From contig CM077016.1 in assembly GCA_039090855.1 (NCBI GenBank), positions 52,625,936 through 52,689,935 on the forward strand: a stretch of DNA of 64,000 bases, given 5' to 3'. Under the pieces are notes generated by a model. That model was not told the DNA's origin, made no database searches, and saw only the letters and a list, made by a program, of their open reading frames with translations. The stretch comes from Macrothele yani (lineage: Eukaryota > Arthropoda > Arachnida > Araneae > Macrothelidae). Positions within the stretch are counted from its first letter, which is position 1. The number at the start of each line of letters is the position of its first letter. Positions 21,061-31,495 of this stretch are shown piece by piece. Made by a program: the position numbers and the translations under genes.

Positions 21061-21363
21061 ATCGTTCTATGAACATCGTTTGTAGCTGATGTTGTGATTT
21101 CTTACTTGTTTCCTATTGGTACACATATGTACCAACCGCGCCTCCCCACACCTAAAACTTAATGTCATGATTTCGCTCAGAATCGTCACTGTGACTTTCA
21201 AAGAGCTCACGTTTGCATGTTCCGTAAGTGGTCTCCACTGCATATGCGTGTCAATGCAGTAGAAACCACTTGCCATTTATATTCTCGGACGAAAGGGTTA
21301 AACCTCCAATAAAAAAAAAATCATTTTTTTTTTTCCTGAATTAACAAAACGTTTTTCTTAGTG

Positions 21364-22547
21364 CGGTTTGATAAGGTACATTCAATCGTGAGTGGATTTT
21401 CAAAATTATTTTACCATTAAATTTCTGTCAAAATTTGTTCACGGCTGAATTAATTCTACAATGCATATTTTAAGAATTCTCTTTCATCCAGGAGTTAAGA
21501 GAATTTTTTTCATGAAGGAATTTATGAGGTGTTCCTACAATGGACCACAAGACTAAAATTCCCGGTCTGGTTTCGTCGATCCAATCCGCCACTGAACCGC
21601 CCGTAAAATCTACGGTCAGCTCAATGAACAAACAGGAAGTGATTGCGTTTGTACCACGTGGAAGTTTACAAACTTTCTGAAAACGGGATTACGAGTTTGA
21701 ATGCGTCTGCTTGGCAGTGTGTCACCTGCTTCTCATCCGATACTATAATTAAGGACTTAGAGAGTTCAATCAATAAGTTACATAGGGAATAGAGAGAAGA
21801 AAAAAAAATGATGTAGGAATGAGACAATGGCACATTTGTCTGCTTGAAGGGAGAAAAAAAAATGCTAATCGGTGTGTGATGTGGGAGGGCTGTCGAAATC
21901 ACAATCGTTGTGTAATCCCCACACCGATTTGGCTCCCTGGGACCAAGAAGATCCACGCAGAGGAGGGACCCCCCCGACACGTGACGTAGTCTTACGGGGT
22001 CATTGCGTATTCCCCGTACGTCGCTCTCTTGATATGGATCATCTCTGAGTAATATGTAGTGTTACAGGAGCACTCAGGGAAGGCATCTTGTGGCTCAAGA
22101 TTACGGAACGTCTACCCAGTCCGGGAGGGAACCAGCTATCGATGGGGAAAGGGGCATGCCTACCTAATCCTGCCTTAATACCCTATCCAACTCCTCCAAG
22201 GGCTGCAGTCGCAGTCCCGACCCACGTGACTACCACAAACACAGGGATTCCAAGGGTTTAGGTGAGACATGACGTCATGATATAAGTATCGATTTCTTCA
22301 AGTCCGCCTCATGGTAGCGTTGTGAAATCAACCTTTCTTCGTGTCTTTACTAAAGAAATGCATGCAGTGCATAATTATAAATTCTTCGCGCATTTTTTTT
22401 TTTTTTTTTACAGAGAAGTAATTTGCAAATTCAAAAGGAATTCTGTCTTTTTTTGCTCTTCCATGCCTCATTCTAATAAATATAAACCCCAGCTGCCATC
22501 ACATACAGTTTTTCTTTAAAAAAAAATATATATATATATATTTTATT
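21364..22547. other. No recognised gene
   Basis: About 1.2 kb without a supportable feature. 21960-22260 is richer in GC than its surroundings and may belong to another repeat, but I cannot name it. A short (AT)n run lies at about 22527-22540. Confidence 0.5.
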
Positions 22548-22671
22548 ATTGGAGGTGAGCAACTCAATGGGCTATAAGCAGTCGTCCGTCCCTAATTTAG
22601 GGTCACTGGTTCCAGGGAAGGGAGAGAGCCAGTGCCGTAAGACAAACACAACATCCATGCCTCACGGGATT
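22548..22671 (-). mobile_element. SINE-1, truncated
   Basis: A minus-strand tail and body only, cut at the B-box side (CTCACGGGATT). The next SINE-1 begins within 20 bases. Confidence 0.85.
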
Positions 22672-22679
22672 TCTGTTTT

Positions 22680-22889
22680 TTTGTTTTTGTTTGGAACTTT
22701 AACGACCACCGTGAGCAACTCAGGGGGCTATAAGCAGTCGCCCGTCCCTAATTTAGGGTCACTGGTTCCAGGGAAGGGAGAGAGCCAGTGCCGTAAGACA
22801 AACACAACATGCATGCCTCGCCGGGATTCGAACCTTTCGGACGAATGATCAGAAGCCATCGCTTAGACCACTGCGCCAACGGAGCGGCA
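22680..22889 (-). mobile_element. SINE-1 copy
   Basis: A minus-strand copy with head and body, lacking a few bases around the anticodon-like region. It abuts a plus-strand SINE fragment. Confidence 0.88.
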
Positions 22890-22966
22890 TCCTAAATTAG
22901 GGACGGGCGACTGCTTATAGCCCATTGAGTTGCTCACGGTGGTCGTTAAACCTTCAATCAATATAT
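22890..22966 (+). mobile_element. SINE-1, 3' fragment
   Basis: A plus-strand body and tail (from CCTAAATTAGGGACGGGCGA to CCTTCAATCA) with no head. It leads directly into a PLE reading frame. Confidence 0.85.
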
Positions 22967-24399
22967 TAGAGTATGGCTCTAAATTCAGACCTTCCTTCAC
23001 AATTTCCAAAGAAAGGATTCTTGAGAGCTTCACTCAAGATGTAAATAAGTACATCGTAAAAACCAGTTTAACGTACAATCAGCCTATTGAGGCCTTCGCA
23101 GAATGGAAATATAATATAATCAATAGCTTCACCGGTGAGTTGGCAGGTCTGGACTTTTGTTTCGACAGAAATCTCTTTTTCTCTGGAGAAGCTAAAAGGT
23201 CACTCTCCAAACTACAAGACCAATTTATTTTTACCACTACGGATAAAGCTAGCAATAATTTTGCAATTATCTGTAAGAAGTTCTATTTTGAATTGTTAAC
23301 TATGGAACTCAATAATAGAGTAACATACGAGCCCGTAAGTTATTCTACCAAGCAGTTAGAAAATCGGTTTAAGGCATTCTTCAAGAAACTTAAAATTCCA
23401 CAAACTAGAAGATATGAGCCTGAATTTCCATTTCTTTTTGCAACGGTTAAGTTTCATAGGGATCCTGTGAAGTTCAGGTTCATAGCTAGTGGAGTAAGGA
23501 GTCATAAAAAGAAAATAGATCTTGCTTTTGAAGATGTCTTAAAGAAGGTTTTGAAACACATTAGAAACTGTTCTAACTTGATGTACAGAGATTTTTGGAT
23601 AATTAATAATAATGCAGAAGTAATTTCTACTATACTCAAAGTTTGTCCCCTAGATATTAATAATTATGATTTTGAAAACCTATATACTAATCTGCCTCTA
23701 TCAGATATAATCACTACCTTTAAAGAGCTGTATGCAGAATTTAAACTTAACCAATTTGTTGATGTAGGAACTTGGAACTCTTATCTCAATTGCTGCATAA
23801 AAAATAACCATATCTTATATAATAATACTCTCTATAAGCAAGTGAACGGTATTCCAATGGGAACATCAACGTCCACGAATATCGCTAATCTATTCCTGTT
23901 CTTTAAGGAATATAAATTCATTAAAAATCACCCCACCTGCTCAGATAACTACCTTTACACTTTTAGATATATTGATGATCTGCTGTGTATCAATAATTCC
24001 GAAGTTATAGAGAGTGATTTTGATAATATCTATCCTAGCTCTCTTAACTTATGTAAAACCAACCACAGTAATCAGGAACTTGAGTTCCTAGACTTAAGCA
24101 TTAAGCTCAACAGAGGTAACCCATCTATTAGCCTCTTTGATAAAAGAGTTAATTTTCCTTTCAAAGTAATTAAATATCTACACTGGAATAATAACATTTC
24201 AACCAAAGTAATTGAGAATGTACTAATTTCTCAGGTCCTAAGAATTTCAAGAATTTGCAGCAACAATTTGGACTTCAATTACCACATTAATATACTATTA
24301 GAATGTTTTCTAGAGAACGAAATTCCTTCTTCTTTCATCAAAAGAACTTTAAGAAAAATTATTCTGAATAATAGAGTAAGGTTGGCAGATCTGCTTTAA
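22930..24399 (+). CDS. PLE reverse transcriptase, long open frame
   Basis: An open frame of about 480 codons encoding a Penelope-like reverse transcriptase, of a different family from the one at 0-5 kb. Blocks in order: LEYGSKFRPSF at the N-terminus, KASNNFAIICKKFYFELL, KFHRDPVKFRFIASG (fingers), NNYDFENLYTNLPL (first catalytic Asp), GIPMGTSTSTNIANLFLFF (B motif), RYIDDLLCI (catalytic YIDD) and ELEFLDLSIKL, with a stop after VRLADLL. The first dozen codons are SINE-1 tail read through (no ATG), so the true N-terminus is lost. No GIY-YIG domain follows the stop. No internal stop occurs, which suggests fairly recent insertion. Confidence 0.88.
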   Translation: MLTVVVKPSINILEYGSKFRPSFTISKERILESFTQDVNKYIVKTSLTYNQPIEAFAEWKYNIINSFTGELAGLDFCFDRNLFFSGEAKRSLSKLQDQFIFTTTDKASNNFAIICKKFYFELLTMELNNRVTYEPVSYSTKQLENRFKAFFKKLKIPQTRRYEPEFPFLFATVKFHRDPVKFRFIASGVRSHKKKIDLAFEDVLKKVLKHIRNCSNLMYRDFWIINNNAEVISTILKVCPLDINNYDFENLYTNLPLSDIITTFKELYAEFKLNQFVDVGTWNSYLNCCIKNNHILYNNTLYKQVNGIPMGTSTSTNIANLFLFFKEYKFIKNHPTCSDNYLYTFRYIDDLLCINNSEVIESDFDNIYPSSLNLCKTNHSNQELEFLDLSIKLNRGNPSISLFDKRVNFPFKVIKYLHWNNNISTKVIENVLISQVLRISRICSNNLDFNYHINILLECFLENEIPSSFIKRTLRKIILNNRVRLADLL

Positions 24400-26110
24400 T
24401 TTTCTACACAGTTAATAATATGATTCTGACCAATCAAAGCCGTAAGGAAGTTGGCTAGAGGATGCCTATTAACTACCTAAAGGAACCTTAGTGCTATGGA
24501 TATGACGGTCCTATTAAAACAAAAAATTAAATAATATAAACAAAATCACAAAAAAGCTTAAAAATCTGTTTATAAAAGAAAATAAAAACAAATAAAAAAG
24601 AAAACTAGTTATTCATCACTAGGATAGCTATACTAAAAATAGTAAAACCAACATTAAAATTAATAAGATTCTGATTAATCTATAGAAGCTCACTAAGGTG
24701 ATTTAATACATGCAAAGATTATTAAATAAACTGCTCGTGTATTTTATAATATTTCTCATGTATTCTGGAGAGTTAATTCTGCTCTTTCTGATCATTCAGA
24801 TCCACAGTCTTAAGTTTATATATTTTTTTCTCTGGTTAAAATCTCCGCGCGTTGGTTTCTTGCTGTATGAGGAGGCCATCAGCCCCACCCTCACTGCCCC
24901 CCAGCGTCTAGGGAGTGGCGGAAGAGGTCAGCCATGTTCTTCTCTTGTGAGGAGAAAAGTTTTTGTCACACAAGAGGTAAGCTCTCTTCCTTGTTTTTGG
25001 GTTCTAGGTTTTATAAGTTCAATGTTTGTACTTCATGTACCCTTTCCTCTGTCGTTTTTTAGCTTTTCAGCTTTTAAGCATTGGTTTGTCTGTTAACATT
25101 TTTGCGGGTTTTAACTCTTACTTTTCTTTGTAACTTTGAGCGTCTTTTGGGGTACCTAGGAACAGAAGATGGCTAAGCTTGTTCCTTTTCTATGCGCTGT
25201 CTATGCGCTGTTTTTTCAAAGTAGTTAAGTTCTTAATAACTAATTAATTATGCACTTAAAGCACTGCTGAAATACTTTGTACATATTGCAACTAACTGTT
25301 TAAGGTATATAACTTTCACAAAGTTTTCTTTAGTTAATTATTATCTTTAACTTATTCTCGTTTTCGTGCTGTCATAAGTTGTAGAGTAGGGGGTTTTAGA
25401 CTCAAGTTTTCTTTCAAAAATCTGTTCGTTATAAATTAACATTTCCTTTTTTAATTGCAATGTAAAATTTGGATTTCTATTGCATTGTTTTTCAGGTTTA
25501 AATTCTCTCTCAAACGAACTTGGAATTTCGTTATAGCTGAAAATCATTTCTAATTATTATGTCACTCTCACAGCTTGAGTTCTCTTTAATCTTCTTCTCT
25601 CTGTTTAATAGTAACAGATGAAGAGCATGGGTCGGGCCATGAAGGTTAATGGATGCAAGCGAAATTGTTGACTAGTGCTAGGTCATGCTACTCTACGGAG
25701 GACATGACTTATATATATATTTTTTAAACTATTTTAGGTGGGAATGTTACTTGCATCTATGGCCTTGCAGAAACCCATTTCCAACTAGGTCTTTGTGGAA
25801 GTGAGAAAATGCAGAGTTTTTGCTGGTCCTTGATAAAGCCAAGGCTCAGTATTCTCGACACCTTCTACATTCAGTTGTTTTATTTTATTTTTTTATCTTT
25901 TCTCCTTTTACTCACACAGGTAGATACATAACCTTTTCTATGTTGTACTAGGTGTGAGTCAAAATTATATATGTATTTTTTTGCTTAGGTATCTTCTTTA
26001 TAGAATGTGAATTCTGAATTTTCAAAACTGCTGCGTTGCGCGTTTTGATTTTCAGGTTATTTTGCACCCTTCGTTTTAAATTCTAAAATTTTTTCCTTAG
26101 TCTTCAGTTT
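24400..26110. other. PLE downstream region, no gene recognised
   Basis: AT-rich sequence after the PLE stop. The frame at 24710-25096 has hydrophobic runs but no family signature. 24840-24970 is richer in GC. I found no endonuclease frame. It may hold the PLE 3' end, but I cannot place its boundary. Confidence 0.45.
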
Positions 26111-26117
26111 TGCTCTT

Positions 26118-26119
26118 AA

Positions 26120-26162
<43 letters not shown>
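26118..26162. repeat. (TA)n microsatellite
   Basis: A pure TA dinucleotide run of about 45 bases. A (AATA)n run follows at about 26239-26262. Confidence 0.95.
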
Positions 26163-26163
<1 letters not shown>

Positions 26164-26364
26164 CGTTGGAGGCAACTTTTCAATGTAAATAGAACATTGT
26201 TTCCAATTAACTAAGTACTCTTGTGTGCACTTAATGTGAAGAATAAATAAATAAATAAATAAAACAGGGCCGTCGCGGAGATCCCTTCGGTTCGGGATAA
26301 TTACGCCTAGGGCAAGAGCGGGATCCACGTTTTTAACAGTACATATACAGTGAAGTCTCGGTTA

Positions 26365-26593
26365 GCCGCCCCGGTGGCGCAGTGGTCTAAGCGATGGCCT
26401 CTGATCATTCGTCCGAACGGGGTCCGGGTTCGAATCCCGGTGAGGCATGGATGTTGTGTTTGTCTTACAGCACTGGCCCTTCCCTGGAACCAGTGACCCT
26501 AAATTAGGGAGAGGGCGACTGCTTATAGCCCATTGAGTTGCCCACGGTAGTCGTTAAACCTTCAGTCACAAAAAAAAAAAAAAAAAAAAAAAG
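26365..26593 (+). mobile_element. SINE-1 copy
   Basis: A full-length plus-strand copy with intact boxes and a long A tail. It splits a sequence starting CAGTGAAGTCTCGGTTA, which resembles a DNA-transposon end. Confidence 0.93.
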
Positions 26594-26978
26594 CTTTATA
26601 ACTCCGTTATACGTAATTCATTTATACGCTTTTTGTGATTATACGTTAAATTATGAATTTCAGTAATCAAAAATGCATGGTTCTTTGATTCTTTTATACG
26701 TAACCCAGTAGGTTACAACTTTGAAAGAATCGAGGCAGCATTGTTGATTTCCTTCTCGGTGCAGCCAAAGTTGAACTTTAATCCGATCAGAGCAGGGTAT
26801 GCTGTTTACTTTCGGTTCGCATGAAAAATTGGTATCGCGTTTCACATCTGACACACATTTGCGATATTTAAAAACTGATAAATCTCTGGGACGTAACTTT
26901 GTGGCTCCACTATTTCGTGACGTAGTAGAACAGAATCCTAAAAGTATCCTCAATATACACCGATGAGCAATTACGTGA

Positions 26979-27862
26979 TGATCACCTACCTAATAAGCTG
27001 TATGACCCGCTTTAGCCTGCAAAACAGCGGCCACTCGGCGAGGCATCCATTCGATGAGGTGGCGATAGGTATCTGGTACCATAATGTCAACAGCAGGTCC
27101 TCCAGTTCCCGTACATTTCGGGGTGGTGGTGATTTAGCGCGAACCCGCTTTTCCAAGTCGAACCACAAATGTTCGATTGGGTTCATGTCAGGTGAATTTG
27201 GAGATTAACAGAAAGTCACCAGCATGTTCCTCGAACCACTCCTTGACGATTCTGGCAGTGTGGCATGGTGCATTATCCTGTTGGTAATAGGCATTACCAG
27301 CAGGGAACACAGTTGCCATTAATGGGTTAACTTTGTCCGCAACGATGTTCAGATACCTGGCAGCTGTCAGGGATTGTGCTTTTGTGATAACGGGGCCTAA
27401 AGTGTCCTAAAAAAACATCGCCCACTGCATAACACCGCCACCGCCGCCGGCCTGTTTCCGCCCAACCAGGTGCTATAGCCTCCGCTGGTAATCGGCGTAT
27501 CCACGCTCGGCCATTCACGTGATGCACCAGGAATGTTAATTCGTCAGACCAAGCCACTTTCTTCCAATCATCCACAGTCCAATCTATGATCTTGGTCCAT
27601 TTCATGCGTTGTTCGCGATGACGTACAGTGAGCATGAGGACCCGGCTGGGTCTTCGGCTACGCAGTCCCCAGAACCTAACTCAGTTGAACACCTGTTGGA
27701 TGAGATTGAGAGAGCCATTCATTACAGAGATCTGTCTCCAGCGAACATTCTGGAGTTGGCCGACGCTATGGCTTGAGCATACCTCTACAATGATTCATGC
27801 ACATTGAATCGAGGCTGTTTTGAAGGCCAAGGGTGTCCTAATATTTTATTAGGTAGGTGTTC
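26979..27862. mobile_element. Tc1-type element with an inverted half
   Basis: The termini are inverted repeats sharing CACCTACCTAATA (26984-26996 and the complement at 27845-27857). The interior is odd: 26990-27640 codes on the minus strand, while 27660-27840 is the end of a related transposase on the plus strand. Confidence 0.75.
26986..27635 (-). pseudogene. Tc1-type transposase, broken
   Basis: A minus-strand relic. DDWKKVAWSDELTFLVHH bears the first catalytic Asp (27327-27635), and MNPIEHLWFDLEKRVR bears the catalytic Glu (26986-27186). The stretch between, with the second Asp, is frameshifted. The N-terminal DNA-binding part is missing because the element switches to an inverted plus-strand end at about 27650. 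That end reads VEHLLDEIERAIHYRDL, a second Glu-bearing C-terminus of the same family. The fragment at 45755-46145 is a relative. The copy is inactive. Confidence 0.8.
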
Positions 27863-29370
27863 CTAATCATTTGCTACTTGTATATAATTATCTATTGCAA
27901 TCATGAAGTCATGCAGAATAATACTGATGCGAAAATTGGGTCTCAATTAATCACTATTAAAAAGGGGGGACGGACTTAATAGGCGTGGCTAAATTATGTT
28001 GATAATTGAATTAAATATTTGGCCTATTGTAAATTAAATTGGAAAACTAACTTATTTTAATTAGGGAAGTCTTGTAATTCTCTTTGTCTGAATGAGAACA
28101 AAGGAATTAGTGGATCATCTCTGGGGGGTCTGTGAGCATCATGGGACCACACCAGACCGCAATTGAGAAGCACTCCGACTCCCATAAAGACGATTTCAAG
28201 TGTGCCATTAATGCCAAAAATCGGTAGGGAACGAGGAAAGTTATGATTATGAGGGGCAAGAGGCAACGACGCTTCGTGGGAGAGGCACGAGAGAAATCTC
28301 TCTAAGTGTCGAGTGACAAGAAACAGATGAGGCTCACGTGACGGGGAATGGCCAAAGGTAGGAAAAGGAAGACAGTGTGATCTCGGTACACTGGCAGGAG
28401 GACAGACGAAAAACCTCGCTAGGAATCATCTCGGAACGCAGTTGTAAGCCGGGCCGAGAGATCGCCAGAGAGAAAAACCTCGCAAGGAGGGACTACGCAG
28501 CGGTCAGCCGTATTGAGCCCGCTAGGTACGAAACCTGAAGTCCGACTCACACCGATGATAGCACAGTACTTCTAAGCGCAGTGTAAGCCGCAAAAGTACG
28601 ACGGAACAGAGAGGACTTAGTTAATACTTGGTGGCTGGAGGTAAGCCTGCCAGGTATGGTAAAATTCGTGAACTTAAGAGGAAGGTTCAACTACTGCAGA
28701 AAAGAGCTGTGATATTTGCGTATAAAAGGCCGTATTCTGATGACAGACCGACCAGGACGTCGTGAGAGATTCTCTTGCTAGAGATACTAATTCCAGCTGA
28801 TCTTCACCCGACTGGGAAATAAGCATTGGTAAAACATGGCCAGCGGACCAGCCTCCCTAAAATTCCGTCTCTATTACAACTGTGGAGGTCGTTGACCTCT
28901 CAAAATAAACGCCGCTTCCTCATCATCGACAGAATTTCTTAACCGAGTGCAAAAGAGCGTCCCATCTTCCTTGACGGAGTGCAGAAAGAAATACCCCTGT
29001 TCATCCGACAGCCCCCGCCTGCTGGGCAAAGAGGAGTCAGCTGTGCTTTCCCGCCATCCCACGAGCGGACGGGGAAGAGCGGAGAAATTATCAGCGACTT
29101 CGAAAGATAAAGGAGAAAATCAACAAATCAGTGGACCCTCTGTGACACTCAGGTGAGAAAGAAACCATCATCCACTACTGTTACAGAGGCGCGTGTGTGT
29201 GAGTGAGAGTGCTACTAAAAAAAATAGTGCTTCGAAAAACCACCTGGATTATTATTATATCACAACAGTCAACCATACGTGAGTACTTTTATTTGTCTGT
29301 GTTATCCTATCACTGAGCGGAGGAACTGTAATCTTTAATAGATACCGGACTCTAAATTTAGAACTGTTAA
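27863..29370. other. Long stretch without an assignable gene
   Basis: 28060-29300 is less AT-rich than its flanks. A TATA-like GCGTATAAAAGGC lies at about 28715, AATAAA-like signals near 28901, and consensus splice-donor-like CAGGTGAG near 29152. The short open frames match nothing I know. This could be an LTR or a leader exon; the evidence is too weak to call either. Confidence 0.35.
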
Positions 29371-29741
29371 ACCCCCCCTTTTTTTTTTTTTTTTTTTTTG
29401 GAGGCTAAAAATCTGATCTCGGAATCCCGAGTAGAAATTATTTTGACTCATAATAGAGAACAATACCAGTATGTTTATCTCCGTGGGCCCAGGCCACGGG
29501 GATAGAGTCTCCTCATAAAATAAAGAAATTCAATGGTTAATCTTACTCTGTTCATTCTATAGGCTCTGGTGTATTACCTACCTGTATTTCAGCAAGTATA
29601 ACGTTCTCGCCCATTTATGCCAGCTCCCGAATTAAAAGAACCTTCAAGTCTCATTTTTATTGATTGGTGACGAATGCTAATAAATTAAACCGCTCGGCAG
29701 GAATTCGCATCAATACTTTAGATGACTTCAAAATAACAAGA
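29371..29741. other. Poly-T tract then no feature
   Basis: A C7T22 run at about 29372-29400 followed by GGAGG may be a SINE tail remnant. Nothing else was seen. Confidence 0.5.
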
Positions 29742-29949
29742 GCCGCCCCGGTGGCGCAGTGGTCTAAGCGATGGCCTCTGATCATTCGTCCGAACGGGGT
29801 CCGGGTTCGAATCCCGGTGAGGCATGGATGTTGTGTTTGTCTTACGGCACTGGCTCTCTCCCTTCCCTGGAACCAGTGACCCTAAATTAGGGACTGCTTA
29901 TAGCCCATTGAGTTGCTCACGGTGGTCGTTAAACCTCCAATAAAAAAAA
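29742..29949 (+). mobile_element. SINE-1 copy
   Basis: A plus-strand copy with intact A and B boxes. TSD ATAACAAGA on both sides (about 29733-29741 and 29952-29961). Confidence 0.93.
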
Positions 29950-29961
29950 ATAATAACAAGA

Positions 29962-30504
29962 AAGGGTCAAATGATACTGAGCATTTTTTACCTTTAAATT
30001 CTTCGTCTCTTTCTTAAAGAAGAGAGCAAAATTTAGGCGACGGAAAGGAATTTATTGAAGAAAATCCTATCGTGGTTAACAGAATCTTTGTAGAATATTC
30101 TGAGACAGATCTGTTAGATTTGGCAAGAGCTTTTAGAGACATCTGAACGGAATAGTGCTAAGACTCAACTAAACATTGTGGTTGTGTTCTTTGTAGGTCT
30201 GCTTTCTTAAAGAGTTCATCTCGAGTTTTCGGCTGAACTATTTCTGTCTGGAACACAGCGCGGATACCATGGAGAGGCCATAGAGACCATGGCCTCCTTG
30301 TCCTTGAGAGTTTACTGAATTAAATTTTAATATACCTTACGTTGTGTAGCCTGAATTCTGCTGATACGTACTTGTCGCAATCTATGAACAAATGCATTAT
30401 TTGTAAAACTCATTTTCGTTTAAACGGTACATTTTTATAGCCTCCCCCTTGTAAATTTTCTGGAACCGCACTTATCTAGTGTACAACTGTGACGTAGCGT
30501 AATC
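29962..30504. other. No recognised feature
   Basis: AT-rich sequence; nothing supportable. Confidence 0.5.
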
Positions 30505-30514
30505 CCCGCAGTTT

Positions 30515-30730
30515 TTTTTATTATTAGAGGTTTAACGACCGCCGTGAGCAACTCAATGTGCTATAAGCAGTCGCCCGTCCGTAATTTAGGGTCACTGGTT
30601 CCAGGGAAGGGAGAGAGCCAGTGCCGTAAGACAAACACAACATCCATGCCTCACCGGGATTCGAACCCGGACCCCGTTCGGACGAATGATCAGCGGCCAT
30701 TGCTTAGACCACTGCGCCACCGGGGCGGCC
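30515..30730 (-). mobile_element. SINE-1 copy
   Basis: A full-length minus-strand copy with a perfect TSD CCCGCAGTTT (30505-30514 and 30731-30740). Confidence 0.95.
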
Positions 30731-30802
30731 CCCGCAGTTTGCACAGCAGGGAGTGGGCATTTAGATTTTAGGGACCATTGAGCTCTTGACAAAAACTTGT
30801 TT

Positions 30803-30975
30803 GTTTCGGGGTTTAAGGACCGCCATGAACAATTCCTAGGATTATAAACAATCGCCCGCTCCTAATTTGGGGCCACTGACTCTAGAGAAGGAACAGAACC
30901 TGGCGCCATCAGACACTCACCACCCGTGCCTCAATCTGGATTCGAACCCTGGCACCGTCTTGGCCACCGGGCTTA
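30803..30975 (-). mobile_element. Old SINE-1 relic
   Basis: A diverged minus-strand copy. GGTTTAAGGACCGCCATGAA, the body and GGATTCGAACCCTGG are recognisable; the head is shortened. Confidence 0.75.
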
Positions 30976-31493
30976 TTTTCCGCTAAATTTCAAAATGGTT
31001 TACCCACCATTTCTTTCATGAAAGCAATAATGAGGGAAAGAAAATTTTCTTAAATCCAAATGGTACGAAAACAAAAGACTAAAATTTGCAGTTACCGCCA
31101 AGTAGTGTTGGCTAGCTCGTTATATCTTGATGTTGGTGTAGATGAGGAACGGAGACAAAAATTAAAAAAAAAAAAAAAGGTACAGCGAAGCGAGATAAGT
31201 AAGGCTGTGTATCTCTGCTTCAAACATTTTGAGTGCTAAAATAATTCGTACATGTAGGACACTTACAGAAGAGATCGGGTGCATATTTTTCAGAAAGGGG
31301 CGCAACAAACGTAATAAATAATAACAAAGAGAAAGTCTATGCGTGTGTCTAACTAACTCATTGGGTAATCGTGGTAGACACTTCAAAATTTGGAAGCTGT
31401 TTCTCATTGTTGTCTGAGTCGTAGACAACAAACAATGCGCATGTGACCTTGAAAGTGCGTTAACTGCCATTGCCGCCTGCTGGAAAATATTTC
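30976..31493. other. No recognised feature
   Basis: Contains an A14 run near 31170. No gene or named repeat was seen. Confidence 0.5.
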
Positions 31494-31495
31494 TA

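Larger units (their letters stand above)
14302..21297 (+). mobile_element. piggyBac-like element inserted in a SINE
   Basis: TTAA duplications flank ends that are inverted repeats: the right end reads as CCCTTTCGTCCGAG, and the left ends in the array read ACCTTTCGTCCTGAG. The subterminal palindrome GGTACACATATGTACC occurs near both ends (about 14322 and 21117). A transposase C-terminus lies inside (18600-19132). TTAA targets and CCCT-type ends are family features of piggyBac. The left part is amplified into a tandem array and an RTE copy interrupts the 3' part. Confidence 0.8.
13474..21363. mobile_element. Outer TIR element of a nested insertion locus
   Basis: The left end CACTGAGAAAAA (13474) and the right end, whose reverse complement is CACTAAGAAAAACGTTTTGT (ending 21363), look like one pair of terminal inverted repeats now 7.9 kb apart. 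Its own sequence is the AACAAAACGTTTTG-rich part at 13474-13782 and 14014-14100, then 21321-21363. Everything between is later insertion. It looks non-autonomous, and I do not recognise its superfamily. Confidence 0.65.

Noticed and set aside
24710..25096. 128-codon frame with hydrophobic runs as a membrane protein
   Set aside because: The AT-rich composition gives Phe/Leu/Ile runs by chance, and no family signature is seen.
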